A stretch of DNA of 64,000 nucleotides from Fragilariopsis cylindrus CCMP1102 (GCA_900095095.1 FMBT01000324.1:248001-312000), one strand, 5' to 3'. Positions 46,890 to 60,364 are shown, numbered from the stretch's first letter. Notes: a model not told the origin generated them from the sequence alone. Program-made: numbers and translations.

Positions 46890-49800
46890 ATGAATAATCC
46901 GAACAACAACGTTAACTATGGAGGAGGACAACAGCCACCGCAGATGTCGCCGCAACCGCCGAATATAAATCAACAGAATCAAGCGGTAAAAGGTCAATAT
47001 CTTCCACATCAGCAGCAGCAACAACATCAACAACAGCATCAGCAACAGCAACAGCAACCACAACAGCAACAGCAACAACAATACCTTCAGCAACAGCAGC
47101 AACAGCAATACCTTCAGCAACAGCAACAACAGCCACCACACACAGTAGTACAAGAAAACTATCAGCAACCGCAACCGCATCAACAAAATTTGGAAGCTGT
47201 AGGACAGGTGGTATGTCCGATCCAGCAGGAACAAATTACACAGGGAATTGTGAATGAACAGCAAGAAGAGCAGACGGCGGTTGAAGGTGTTCAGGAAAAA
47301 TTTAAAGGATTGTTAAAGCAAGCCAAAGATAATCTACCAATTTCGACGAAGCAACCGACAGGACCAAATTTAGGTTTTAAACCGACCGCAGCAATGGCAC
47401 TCCGACACGAAGATACGTTGGTGAGTGGGAAAAGACCATTATATCAATTTCAGGTAACGAAACTACGATCGTGGCGAACCGGATATACACGATTATTATG
47501 TTTGTACAACGACCATTTTAGTACGTTTGATCCAGATAGTCATCAAGTTACCAATACATGGAATTATGGTAATCTGGATGATTTTATGGCTATCGAAAAG
47601 GATCAATTTTTATTACAAGTTCAATCGGACAAACTCAAATTCCAATGTCATAACGTTGATCGGTCCATGGCGTTATCGGCCTTACTGGAATGTAAGGATG
47701 AACACGAAATAATACTAGTGGAGTAGAATCATTACCCTCGGCGTCAACATCATCGCCCATCATATTATGCAATCGATGGACACGTCATGGACACGTCGTG
47801 CCATCGGCCCTACGATTGACTACGTATGCATTGGTCGAAGTTCATCCTGTATCCAAACTGAGAATACAAACATATCGATTCGTAGATATTGCAGCTATTT
47901 CATTCCTTTCGGATGACCCAACTGGGATTATTTTACATCTCAAAACTAGAAAAACTCGACTGTTTTGTGTTACTAATAAAGCACGATCAGATATCGTTAT
48001 GTGGATGAGACAAACTGAAGATCGGATTGGTTTGGAATTACATATGACCGATTCATGTACACTACAAGAATGGAAGGATCGTCGCCGACAAGATCAACGA
48101 CCACGTAAGTCAGCTCCCATAGCCACTGAATGGCAAGTAACCAAGCAGTCTAAGCGACACGATGCAAATGTGGTGGAACGGCGTCAGGTAATGGATGGCC
48201 CGGTGGTGTTGTCAATCGACGGTTATGTATACAGGAACAGGTCAAGTTTTAGAAATGGACGTATCGGGTGCGATAGTTTCCATACGTCAATTATCAGAAT
48301 TATATGCCATTGTTAGACCATCGACTGCTGGTGATACGCTCTGGTTGGAATATTCAGACGGACATTCGAAGAAGTACTCGAGTAAATCGAGAGATTCTCT
48401 TCTGGTCTCACTATTGGATGCAGCCGCAACTCTCGGAAAGAACCCTAAGGTATGTCACAATACTTACTTGTATAACTATTGTAGGGAGCACATGCTCATC
48501 GTACGATTATGATTCAATCATCGCATGTCCTTAGCTTATCTAACCCATCATTTTTCGATGTAATTGTAAGGTTCAAGTATCAGACGTTCCGACTGCAGGC
48601 TATTGCTTGGCGAGTTTTTCTACGATGACAACCCTAGAAAAGAGTGGAGGTATATTTCAACCAATTTCAATTCCACTTCATTGCTTGAAACGAGTACATA
48701 CAGTAGGTGTAGCGGCCTTCTCTTACATGAACACCAGTACAGAATCTTCTACTGAGGAAGGTGTTCCTATGAATCCAATTGAAGAATGTCGTAATGTTAT
48801 AGAAATATGTCGTGAATTCAATTCCAGTGTCTTACCAACAGCAGAGGGTCTACCCAAAAGTGAAAAAGATAAGCAAGTACTAGGATCAATAGGATCGTTG
48901 TGGGGTTTAGTTGCCTGGCTCTTGGAGTACAAAAAGGATCGACGTCTGGCTGAACAATCTGCTGGGCCGATTCTTCAAACCTTGCATCGTCTTTCCAAAA
49001 CCCCAGCCGGTTACAAGAACTCAATTGAACTAGCTACATTTCTCGATTGCATACCATATCTATTAACAATTGACGATGCGTTTTCTAAATTTTGGGCCTT
49101 TCGCACCCTAACGGTCTTGCTCTCTGGATTTCCTGGCAAACTTCGCGACAAGGAAATTGAGTACGTGAACAAGTCGGTTATTTTTGCAGCAGGTGGACCG
49201 CGTATAATCCATGACATGGTACAGTCGATCCTTGACCAAGATTGCTCTGATTTGATTCGGATGGTGATGAGTGATATATTACAATCTGTTTTATGTTCCT
49301 ATGCCGATACTACTACTCAGGATGTATTTGCTTGTTTCATTAAAGCATTGGGAGAGAATTATCAGGGTCTTCTAAACACTCTATACCAACAAACTCCATT
49401 CGTTCTCGAAAACTCAGCCTTATTATTACATCTATTGAATACGCACGCTCCAACGGTTTCAGGGACTATTCGGGAAGCTTCTCTTGCTTCTGGAATACTC
49501 CTTCATCATTTCCATGCAGCAATTTTCAGTCCTATGGCGGGTCAGCGCTTCCTTTCAAGGTTTCTTTGCAGTTTGTGGTTATCTGGACCGATGAATTGCG
49601 ACGAAAAGAAATTACTGAAACGGATGGTACCGAGAGGTTTCATTCCATACCTTAAGATGCCACCCCTTAGTCGGGTAGAAGAAGAACAGCTTGACGTCAT
49701 CGAACAAGATGCGATCGAAGAAAATATTCCAGAGGACGGTGCGCAGTCTGTCGACAACGATAACGTAACGGGAGCTGCGGGAACAAACACAGCTCGGTTG

Positions 49801-52800
49801 CGTTCGAGAATTACCCTTGCTAGAGCAAGTTCGAAACATGGAATACAAAACCAACAAGCTCAAGAAAATTTCAGAGTGTTTTTTCATACGTTGACTCAAG
49901 ATCTGAACTTACCGGATTTAATATGGAATCAACAGACACGACGTGAACTGCGAATAGGCTTAGAGAGTGAAATTCAGTACATTCATAGAGAGACAGAAGC
50001 TCGAGGGATGGATAAGATTGCCTGGAATCATCAGCAGTTCACAATTGATTACCCTTCACTAGATTCTGAGCTTCGCGTTGGAAGCGTTTACATGAGACTA
50101 TGGCTCCAAGCTGGTGATGGATTCATAAAGACATGGGATGAGCCCCTTCGATTGTTTGAATTGCTTTTTCGTAGGTTTCTTTGTGAGCTGGATCGTAACA
50201 CAAACGTGACCGTTATGTGCATTCGTTGTTTAGAAAGATTGTACGCCGTTCACGGAGTCGAGATTGGTGCATTCCCGGACGTAATGATTTTGATCCGATC
50301 AATGGCTTCCACGCGCAACATTGAGACGCAGCACAGGGTACTCGGTCTTCTTGCTACAATTTTGGGAGTTCGACAAGATAACGAAGAGGATGAAGATCGC
50401 GTTAATGTTCCGGAAAATGCTGAACAATTATTAAATATAGAAAGCATCGAACAGCTATGCCAATTTGTAGCATGGGGTCATACAAATGGTGTCCAGGTAG
50501 GAAACTTGATGACCAGCCTTCTGGATAGCACAAAACCCAAGCACTCACTATTAACAGATGGTGGTCAGACCCAACCGGGTGGTTATGTTAACGAGTCATC
50601 GAGCAAGTCTACAGCTTCTACCTTGAGTGCTGGGTGCCCACCTGTTTGGTTTGTAGCAACCACGCACCGGAAACCTCCTCCACCCGAAACTGTTCGAGGG
50701 CCCTTTCGAATATCGGAGTTACAAAATATGATTGAATCTGGAGAAATCTCTCCATTTACTCTTGTTACGTCCACTCACGTCGAAAATTATGAGGAAGAAG
50801 ATGGAACGGATACCGCGGAATTGATGCAGATTGACACGGGCAAGTGGAAGCGTTTAGATGAGATTTGGCAACTTCGATGGCAGTTATGCACAGACGGGAA
50901 TGAAAGTGGTATTTATTCGTCTTCCGAGATAGCGCTTCGTGCACTTCTCTCATTGACTCGGCTTGTTGATCTTCATCGTAGCTTGGACTCGCGTGGCCTC
51001 CCTTACTATCCGATTCCTATCGCAAAACGCATCATATGTGGCTTAAGTAAAGACCCTTTTTCTTCTTCAGGTGGAGAGACAATAAACAATAGGTTGTCTT
51101 TTTTGTCTATTTTAGCTCAGTCAATTTTGTGCAATGATCACGACGTCGTTGAACAGGCGGCAAACCTTCTTTTCAAACTGACTCAATACAACGCTGAAGC
51201 AACATCGAAGCTCTACTTGACAGGCGTTTATTTTTTCATCGCATGTTACACTGGGAGCAACTTTACAGCTCTAGCAAAATTAACCCATGCAACACACCTA
51301 GCCCAACATTTTCGATCGGGATATGCGGCTGCTGCTGACAATGATGAGCTATCAATTAAAGATCGAAGTGTCATGGGGGGACTTTTGCCCGAAGGTCTTC
51401 TCTACATTCTTGTCAACTATGGAATCGAACGATTCAACGATGTATTTGTTGGATATAGTGATAATCCGGAGGTCATTTGGGATTTAGATATGCGCAAACA
51501 CCTGATTGAAATGGTCCGGCAGCACCTCGGCGATTTTCCAAAGCGTCTTTGGCAAAATACAACTACTCAGTACGAATACTGCCCGATGCCTAGTGTGGCC
51601 TACAAACGTCTCGAGAAAGAGATATTTTGTCACAATTACTATTTGAAGAATCTCTGCGACGAGACCAGATTTCCTAATTGGCCAATATCGGAGCCGGTTG
51701 AAGTTTTCCGGTCGTGTCTCGAAGAATTCAAGAAGCAAATGAATCGTAATGAAAGTGACGAAGAGCAGGCGCTCCAAGAGTCAACAAAGATATTGAATCT
51801 CAAAGCTGGGGACACTAGCAAAGATTTGAGGAAAGCCTACAGAATGATGGCTCGGAAATATCACCCTGATAAGGTACGTATTCTGTTGATCATCAAAAGT
51901 ATTAGTTAGTAAAGCTTTTTTGGTGTGGTTCTTATCTTATGCATTTAATCGTCAATTTATTTTTATAGAATCCTGCTGGTCGAGATATGTTTGAAGCAAT
52001 CCAAAAAGCGTATGAACTACTTCTCCCTATTATCGATAACGAACAAGAAATGAGAATTTTTGATGTTTCGGGAATTGAAGATGACAAAGAAGGTAACACC
52101 ACCGGAGGATGTTCAAACAGCGCCGAGGGGTTTACAGGAGGCAGATCACAGATGGAGACACTACAACTTTTGGTCAAGACGCAGATTTTGATTTGCAAGC
52201 GATTTGAAACGGATATCGGCAAATATAAGTACCCAGCCTATCAACTTCTTCTTTCGTGTCTGAAATTGACCAGTCTTGCCGCGAATCTCGAGAGAAGGAT
52301 GATTGTGGCGATCGTATTTTTTCGTCATCTTTTTGTACGGAACGAAGAGCAGTATTCGTTAGGGATTCTGTTGAACTTATCTTCAGAACATGCCTTGTAT
52401 CACCGCTGAATGCCGAAGAGCTTGTCTCCGAGTCTGGGATCTCAATTCTATATTCCATCTTCGACTTTTACTTACATGCTGGAAGCTTGTTAGAAAATAG
52501 GACTGGAAACGATTCTGACAAGGTATCAGACGAGACAGTGCATGAAATTCTTTCCCTCGTCGTCCATACAATCGCGGGTGTGCATATACGAGAGTGGACG
52601 TTGTGCGATCGAGTCGCTGCCTAATCTTTCTGAATTCTGTTTAAACTGGAGGAGGTGTATTGACGGAAAATATCTATCAAATACAAAGCAAGCTACTGAT
52701 TTGCTGCTAAAGAAATTCGCTGTCGAAGGAGTGGCAAATATGGCAAGATCGGGAATTCTTCAAAATCACTAGTTGGTTCTGGAATCCTTTGGCCACTCGG

Positions 52801-55800
52801 AAGGTTCCTCCTTGGATTCGATCATACCCTAGACGAGTCGTCAGTCCCACGTGACAATACTGATGATGATATTGGTGTATCGCAAGCTTCGAGCAATACT
52901 TTAGCAAGACTTTCAGCAAGAGCCCTCGGTATGTTGTCTGGATTTCTACAACAAGATCCAAGTTGGCTACACCTCGAAACCTAGAAGTGCAAGCAGCCAT
53001 GAACACAATTTTGACCAGCCCAATTGCTCTATTATTGCGTAACAAGCGTACAGTGAGATTTTACGTACCCTAAATACAAACTTAGAATCACCTGCCAAAA
53101 TATGGAACATTGAAATGAGAGGCGAGTTGATGAATTTACTCTCTACTGTGGAAGCCAATAGACCTGAAGGTAAAGTTCAAACGCTGAGCGAAGAACTCGA
53201 TGGACTATCTGGGTTTGAGTACAGAACATTAAAGGATGAGTTACAGGTTGGAGGAATTTATGTTCGTGTGTTCAATAAGATTGGTTTAGAGAACGGAAGT
53301 CTCCGTGATGTCATTGACCCAGGTCTCTTCGCAAAAGAATTGATTAATTATATTGCAAGGTGCATCAATGCCTGTGATGATCTTCCTGAAGGCTGGATTG
53401 AACTAGGTGTGTCTGAAACAAACGCGGGGGAAGGTATTGTTTCTAATACTGCCCTTCATACTGTACCAATTACTGACCGTAGATTCATCATGGTCATATC
53501 CGCATTGAGGCTTCTGATAAGGGCCAATAGTCCCATCGACGACGTCCTCTATATTCCTTCTGTCCTTCTTTCGCTTCTCGAATTACCGCAAGACTCTGAG
53601 GTGAGATATTGTTATATTGTTAAATTGTTGTAAAGATGCTGCATTGTATGACTATAGCATAATGGATCGATTATGAACTTCCGTATAATATTTCTCTCAC
53701 ACGCGCGCTTACCCCTTACATACAGGCATTCGAGATTGGTTGCGATATATTGTCGATTCTTACTTCGAAACAAGGCTTTGTCAATGCTGTTGCTGAGCAA
53801 GGTGCATTATGGAGGCTACTTTGGATTCTTGAGAGACAGGGTGGATCTGATGATGCTTCTTTGGATTCGCAGGGCCAGAATGATATGCTGAAGAAGCAAA
53901 GAGGGTGGACTTTCCTTGAGTCCTTATCATCCTCACCAACGATTGCGCTGAAAGTTTTAGAGTCTTCAGCATGGCTAGAGCTACTTGGAATCTTAGTTGG
54001 TTATTCGGAATTCACAAAAGTCTGGATTGCCCGTAGCGGTGCTGCTAAAATTCTTTCTCGTCTTCTTTGGGATCCCAAAACTGGTCAAACTTTAGCACCA
54101 TTACTCGGTCGCTTTCTACCTACAAGTCTTATTGTTGTTCTGAAGGAAGAGGGTCCCGATACTATGTTGAATCTATTTGATGGTGAGAGCGATACTCCTG
54201 AATTAATCTGGGACAACGAGATGCGTGGAGAGTTACGAAAGGTGACAAGTATTGAGCTGAACTTGTGCATGAAATTTCGTCGTGAAAATGGAACCGGAAA
54301 CGAAAGTTTCAACTTGGAATCGAATATTCGAGTTAAATACACAAAACTTGAAAATGAGCTCTTTATAGGTGGCGTTTACGTTACTAGATTCTTGAAAGAA
54401 CCAACCTTCAATTTACGTGATCCTACATCGTTCCTCGAGATGCTGCTGCAGCGGTGGACCCACGAGCTCCAGATGTGCACCGAGAACGAATCCAATGGCG
54501 AGGAAAAGGATTCAACAGATGTTGTTCTTGGCGGTCAAGACAATCTTCAACCAGTTACAGATGCAATTGTTTACCTGTGCAAGATTCGTACAAATTTGTG
54601 CGACAAATTGACGCAGTGGGGTTATATGGCTAGGTGTTTGTCCTTTCTTGAAAACATACTGAGACGTGATTTAGTTGGATCACCTTTGTTGAGTGTTATG
54701 CGGATTCTCCATGTTGCTGTCAGCCGGCGCGTGAATGTTGAATCACTTATAGCTTCAGGGACAAATGATAGGCTGCACGGAATCATCGCTTTCACTATGA
54801 GAGCTGTAGGTGATACGACCTTACACGCTGATGCTGGCTTTATGCTGGAGATGCTAAAGAAGATCTTCGTGGATGCACTTGGCGACGTTCAAAAGGCTTC
54901 TCAACTTCAGTCTGGAACTGCGACCCGAACCTCTTATTCTAGTGCTGGTAACAACTACGCGATGGCTCCATCACCAGCTCCCGGGGAAAACCCGGTATCG
55001 CGAAATCGCGTCCGTGTGAATATGGGCGACGACCCCCTTGGTCTAGGGGGTGGGTTTCCCCCTGCACCAGCTCCTGTGACGAGACAGGGAGTAGTGCCAT
55101 CTTTGAATACATCTCAGAACTACGGTCAGGCACAACAGATGGGAGCCACAAATGCCTATAGTGGAATAGGAGGTCAATCCAACTTAAATCAGATGGGGAG
55201 TTCACAGAACTATAATGTCGGCCCACAGCAACTACAGCAAGCGTACAATGCTCAGAGTATGTATGGGTCTTCCACAGTTGGTAATACAGGAAATCAAATG
55301 TACGGAGGTATTCAAAATCAGCAACAATTTTATCCTATGCAACCAACGCAGCCTTCAAATTTGAGTCCGCAATATACCGTCAGTCAACAACAGCAGCAAC
55401 AACAACAGCAACAGCAGCGTTCTGTTGTTGGTTCGTTTTCTCAACGGAGTGTCATGGCACAACAGACATATCCATCTCAAGGAAATCATAACCAATTGAA
55501 TAGCCAGCAATATAGCGGACCGACTGTATCTTCCTCGATTAATGGACTGGCGAACCCTACGAGAATATCATCTTCAGGACAGGGCACGCATTCCAGCTAT
55601 AATGCAAATTCTCAGAATACTAGCAATTTCTCACAGTATAACGTAAATCAAACGAACCCCCAACAAACAGGCCAAAGTTTTGGTCAAAATCCATTATTGT
55701 CGCAGGGATCGCAAATTTCACAAGTCCATCAGACATCAAAGCCAATATTTCAAGCTAACCAAGCTCAAGCTCCGACTCGTATGGTGTCACAGGGTATACC

Positions 55801-56608
55801 AGCAGGAAGCATGGGATCTTATGCAACTCAAGTGCCCCCTCCTCAGACTCATGGAGTGAATATTCAACCAACTCCTTCTGCTATTTCTTACCAACAACCA
55901 AAAAATAATCAAACCACCACAAATAGTACAAGGCTACAAAGTGATCAGATTCCGATTCAGTCTCAACACCAAGATGACAATAGTGCAAACCAGTACAGTC
56001 ACCAGCCCGTAAATCCTTATCCTAATCAGCAACATCGAAGCTACCAGGGATCTCAACAGTCACTGGCACAATCAACGAATGCTCCTGTCGTTGAAACGGT
56101 GACCAATGATGGTCAGGAGATTAATGCTATGAGCCCATCAAATGATTCTCATCTCCCTCCTCCTCAACAACAAAATTCTACTGTCAACGAAGGAAATGGT
56201 ATCGACGCTCGAACCCAACCGGAAATGCCAAGCATTCAGGCAGCGAGAAACGTGGAAACAGTCCACGGCGCCCCTGACTCCGCAGATGGAAGAAGAGCTC
56301 TTCTTGAGTCTGCGTTACTATGTGATCTTCCATCCTATTTGATTGAATCCGTTCTTGAGAACCCTAATCTATCAAAAGTAAAGGATCCTGCCTCAGTTAA
56401 GGTCCACGTTGTCGAACTATTGAAACTTCTCACTCAGGATCCAGGATACGGTATGAAATTTCAATTAAAACTTGACAAGATCCCTAATTGGAAAAAGTAC
56501 GTTTCACAAGATCACTCTCTTTTCATCACAGGCATTGAGCAGAAGACAGATTATTTCTTAACGGATGGTAGCTCGTCGATGGATCCAAAGAAGCTTTTGC
56601 AAAACTAA
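46890..56608 (+). CDS. RME-8: RME-8 / DNAJC13 endosomal J-domain protein
   Basis: Exons 46890-48449, 48571-51873, 51969-53600 and 53726-56608 encode about 3,130 aa when several single-base frame breaks (near 47706, 48230, 52320, 52583, 52762, 52982, 53055) are read through. RME-8 is a peripheral endosome protein that recruits Hsc70 to disassemble clathrin and SNX assemblies. Features: Gln-rich N-terminus (47005-47150); PH-like start RSWRTGYTRLLCLYNDHF; a GYF-like segment PVWFVATTHRKPPPP to LDEIWQLRWQL; four IWN-type repeats (LPDLIWNQQTRREL, NPEVIWDLDMRKHL, PAKIWNIEMRGEL, TPELIWDNEMRGEL); a J-domain [27 protein letters not shown] split by an intron right after HPDK; and YESGRCAIESLPNLSEFC, NWRRCIDGKYLSN. 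The last 600 residues include a long Q/N/S-rich region and end in a conserved block (DHSLFITGIEQKTDYFLTDG). Confidence 0.95.
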
Positions 56609-56719
56609 GAAAAGGATGATCAAGCCCCCAACAATAAAAATACACGCTATAACAACAAAATAAATCTGATCGAATCGTATTAAGAATACTGGCGTACTAT
56701 AGTGAAGAACTGTATGATT

Positions 56720-58643
56720 TTATATGCCGGCGCTGGGACTTTCTCGTATATTTTCTTTTAAAAACGGAACGACAAAGGAAGCTATCGCAATGTCGTCCCT
56801 ATATTGTCCACTAAATTCATTTTCCCATCCCATGGCAGCTTTGTTGACGAGTTGCTCTGCTGCAGTATGAGGATGTAATCTACTATCTTCGTCGAAGAAT
56901 GATTCTGCTAACAAAATTCCAATATCTTCAGGACTCAAATAGTCCATCATACCATCTGAAATCGAGGTGGCAAAAATGTGAATATCGCTAGTATTCAAGG
57001 CGTCACAATACTGTTCTTTCGGGTCCAAATTTTCCTTGTCATCATTTCTACTGCTACAAGTTTCCGCATAGGAAACCAAAGCCGCTTGGGCAATATCTTT
57101 CAAATCCAGAACATCAACGATGGGCTCGGCACTATCATTGTTTAAGGAAAACAAATACAATGATTAGAGATGAAAGTTTAAACACGACAAAGCTCTATCG
57201 TATAGTTTTATGACACGAATAATAAAGATATAATAAACTGACAACCGAGCAGAAAATTTTCATTTTTTCATTTTTTAAGTTTCAACTTACGTTACCCCTT
57301 GTAGTCCCCAATCTCCTAGACTTCGACTCATAGCTAGCCCATAACGCGCAGATCCATCTTTATCGATGTGATAGACACGGGGAACGTCACCATTGTCACC
57401 TAAGGGGATATTAACATACCCTCCTGCTGCGACTATTCGAGCTTTTTCTTCAGGTATATCAGGTTTATCTTCGCGTGATTGGTAAGCAATTTGGATACGC
57501 TGTTCCAGTGGAATTATTGTCGATTTCCCTCCAAAGTAGACTCCTACAAAACTCACACTAATATTGGATAGTACATTCCATTGTATGAGAGAGAGTTGTG
57601 CAAACAATCAAAATCGAACCACAAATAGATGTTTTCTTATTAGACATAAATATACGTACCTATCTCCCGCATTGGCAACAAATAATTTATGACCTATTTG
57701 TAGCACCACAGTTGCGGTGGAGCCCCCATCCATTTTTTTGAAGGATCCTTCCTATCCACGTCAATAAATACTTCTTTGAGAGCCTCAACAATAGACAAAT
57801 CAGGATCAAAATCATTATGACTGTCATTGTCGTCGCTGTCTTTTATATAAATGGTAGCCAACTTGGCAGCCAATAAAGAAGGAAAATTTTCCATGGCATA
57901 ATTTGAGGTTAGCTCTCCTCCACCACCATGTCCATCAAATACTCCTAATAACTGTGCTGGAGGCAGTCGCGAATTATTCGAATCTGAATTGAATTTGAAT
58001 TTGAACCAGGAGCAAGTATATGAAAGGGTGAAACCATCAAGGCTCTGTCCTGATTAATTTGATCTTCTAATCTTCCACCCTTCATCCCACGTAGAGTCAA
58101 AAGAGTCCTTTTTTCATCGCCTGCCACTTTCAACGTAGCTAAGGCTTGATTTATAGCATCAACATCGGCATCGTCATTGTCAGATATTTTGTTGCATATC
58201 GACGCAAAAAGGACAGCGCTTCTTTGAAGGGACTGTCACCGTACCATATATCAACCGCAGTGAGTGGACAGCCGTATGTTCCGTCTGTTGAACATTCCGC
58301 TTTTACTCGTCGTATGTGAACGTTTTGGGTAATGAATAGTAGGGTAAGAAGTACCTGGAAAAATGGTATTTTCTAAAAGATAATGTCGATGTTTCCGAGA
58401 AGAGCAGTTGGGAGCTGACATGATACAAGGCAATGATATAATATGCAAGAAGACCAACTTCGTAAATAATGAGGATACTTGATTTAAAATCATGAGGCAA
58501 ATTGCGCGAAATCTACGGGGAGGGGGGGGGGGGGGACGCGTCCCCCCAGTTTCTTCCTGGAGTGTGATACCCAAATCATAACACTCCTCACATGATTCAT
58601 CATCGCCATCATCCACTTCTTCTTTTGTCTCACTTCTCGACAT
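56720..58643 (-). CDS. PP2C-type protein phosphatase, minus-strand copy
   Basis: Supported exons are 57131-56720, 57557-57291 and a 5' exon ending at 57660. Introns are GT-AG, with GDS spanning one. Metal and phosphate motifs are all present: LLGVFDGHGGGGELTS, MDGGSTATVVLQIG, LFVANAGDSVSF, YQSREDKPDIPEEKARIVAA, YGLAMSRSLGDWGLQ, DGMMDYLSPEDI and YRDDIAIASF. Upstream, LRGMKGGRLEDQINQDRALM matches the plus-strand neighbour. The 5' exon needs several single-base corrections (near 57725, 57990, 58180, 58300). The start is uncertain; ATG at 58643 opens an acidic segment, a proline run over a poly(C) tract, and a hydrophobic stretch that may be a membrane anchor. It should be a Mg/Mn-dependent Ser/Thr phosphatase. 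Head-to-head duplicate of the gene at 58741. Confidence 0.82.
58530..58547. repeat. Perfect 18-bp palindrome at the end of a poly(G) tract
   Basis: GGGGGGACGCGTCCCCCC is an exact palindrome, preceded by more G (58522-58535 is an unbroken run of 14). It lies within the N-terminal reading frame of the minus-strand PP2C gene, close to the divergent start sites. Homopolymer length here is likely unreliable. Confidence 0.85.
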
Positions 58644-58740
58644 AATCAATCGACGAAACAATGTATTGAGGGGGTATTCACAACGTTCCTACCACTCTTC
58701 AAAAACTAAAAAGAACGAACTTAACAATAATAAAACAAGT

Positions 58741-60120
58741 ATGATTTCGTCCATCTTCCGCTTTCGATCGTCGACGGCGACGACGTTGTTCAGTAGATCT
58801 AGTCGCGTCGCCGGTCTTCTTGCCTTTTGTGTTTCGGTTCGTACTACCGCGTTAGCCCCTACAACGATTACACTCGCAGAGGCTGCCCCTTATTCTAAAT
58901 CCTTTTCCACATCCGCATCCAAAGACAACGATAATGGCAATGGCAATGACAATGACAATGACAACGGCAAGAAGCATCCAAATGAGGGTGAGAATGGCTG
59001 CCTCTCTTATGGACGGCCACTGTATCCTCAGGATGTATATTACAATCGCAAGATCAAAGAATCCCTCGAGAAACTGCGGACTTTGAAGCGTGAGGATGCT
59101 GACACTGCTATAAATGCAGATTTATTGGGTCGGTCGGGTGAAAAATATATGGCAGCTCTCACATTGATCGGGTACAAGGGTGGATCACTTGAATCACAAA
59201 TCAATCAAGATCGAGCAGTTGTCGTTTCACCCTTTTGGGTAGGAAATAATGAGAAGGAAGAAAAACAACAACAAAACAACAAAAGAAATAAGGCTTCTCG
59301 ATTGGTGGGTATCTTCGATGGACATGCACGATTAGGTGAAGTAGTTAGTGAATATGTTGTTAAAGAATTACCAAAATTGCTTGCAACAAAACTAGACAAA
59401 CTAAAACCAAGAGATGATCCTGAACAAATAAAGACAGCGATTACAGATACATTTATTGAATTGGACAAGACGTGTCCGGGAGAAATATCTGGTGGTTGTA
59501 CAGCATCGATTATTTTACAACGTGATTCCAAAGTGTATGTTGCAAATGCTGGAGATAGTCGTAGTTTTTTGGTCGTGTACAGAGCTAATAGTCAAACTAC
59601 TGATGTTATTTATATATCAAGGGAAGACAAACCTTCATTGCCAGACGAAAAAAAACGAGTTGAACAAATGGGTGGTCAAGTTTTTTTACCACCATTCGGT
59701 ACATCAAGAGTATTGTATACAGATCCTGAATCAGGTTTAACAAGTGGCTTAGCCATGTCAAGATCGATCGGTGATTGGGAAGTTGGAAAACTTGGAGTGA
59801 TCCCCGATCCAATTGTAGATATCGTTGATATCGAACAAGTCGTACATGATCAATTGAAAAACGGTGGTATAAATGATGATGATGTATATATTTTTGCTGT
59901 TTCCGCAACTGACGGGCTTATGGACTACACGACACCGGAAGCCGTTGCTCAAACGGTGGCGACAAGCATGTATGATAAAGACGGACCTCATTTACTCACG
60001 GCACTGGAAACACAAATTTACGTGAGTGCTGCAGGTTGGGAAAAAGCTAAGCGGGGGGAATATCGCGATGATATTGCCATATCCGTTTCCGAAATACGGA
60101 TACCACCTTCTCTCGACTAG
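58741..60120 (+). CDS. PP2C-type protein phosphatase, plus-strand copy
   Basis: Single exon, 459 aa from ATG at 58741; the frame is open upstream but has no ATG. The N-terminus is Arg/Ser-rich with a hydrophobic segment VAGLLAFCVSVRTTALAPTT, possibly a signal peptide with plastid transit region. An N/D/G run follows, then the phosphatase core: YKGGSLESQINQDRAVVVSP, VGIFDGHARLGEVVSEY, GGCTASIILQRDSKVYVANA, GDSRSFL, YISREDKPSLPDEKKRVEQM, SGLAMSRSIGDWEVGKLGVI, DGLMDYTTPEAV and YRDDIAISVSE. The usual DGHGG is DGHAR here, which may alter the active-site loop but keeps the metal-binding Asp and the His. The gene is the intact paralogue of the minus-strand copy, with about 97 bp between starts. Confidence 0.9.
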   Translation: MISSIFRFRSSTATTLFSRSSRVAGLLAFCVSVRTTALAPTTITLAEAAPYSKSFSTSASKDNDNGNGNDNDNDNGKKHPNEGENGCLSYGRPLYPQDVYYNRKIKESLEKLRTLKREDADTAINADLLGRSGEKYMAALTLIGYKGGSLESQINQDRAVVVSPFWVGNNEKEEKQQQNNKRNKASRLVGIFDGHARLGEVVSEYVVKELPKLLATKLDKLKPRDDPEQIKTAITDTFIELDKTCPGEISGGCTASIILQRDSKVYVANAGDSRSFLVVYRANSQTTDVIYISREDKPSLPDEKKRVEQMGGQVFLPPFGTSRVLYTDPESGLTSGLAMSRSIGDWEVGKLGVIPDPIVDIVDIEQVVHDQLKNGGINDDDVYIFAVSATDGLMDYTTPEAVAQTVATSMYDKDGPHLLTALETQIYVSAAGWEKAKRGEYRDDIAISVSEIRIPPSLD

Positions 60121-60364
60121 ATCAGTACAATTGTAATACTATAGACTATATCCTATACGACCTAGTAGTACACTTTTTGCAGCTAATTTTGTTGACATCA
60201 GATGTGATTGTAGATTATTGCCGTTGATACAATTACTTGTAGAAAAGGCAAACAACAAAACTCCAACAAGCAAACTATGGAATAATGATCATCGCCATCT
60301 ACTAGCTAAAAAAAATAACGAAAAAATATGGAAAGAAGAAATAATATGCTCTAACTTAAGTTGA

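Noticed and set aside
46824-47264. Antisense Leu-rich frame resembling a membrane protein
   Set aside because: It is the complement of the CAG/CAA poly-Gln run of RME-8.
52300-53110. Reading the broken stretch of RME-8 as many tiny introns or as a pseudogene
   Set aside because: Protein remains continuous and conserved across every break, breaks sit at homopolymers, and required introns would be far below splicing size.
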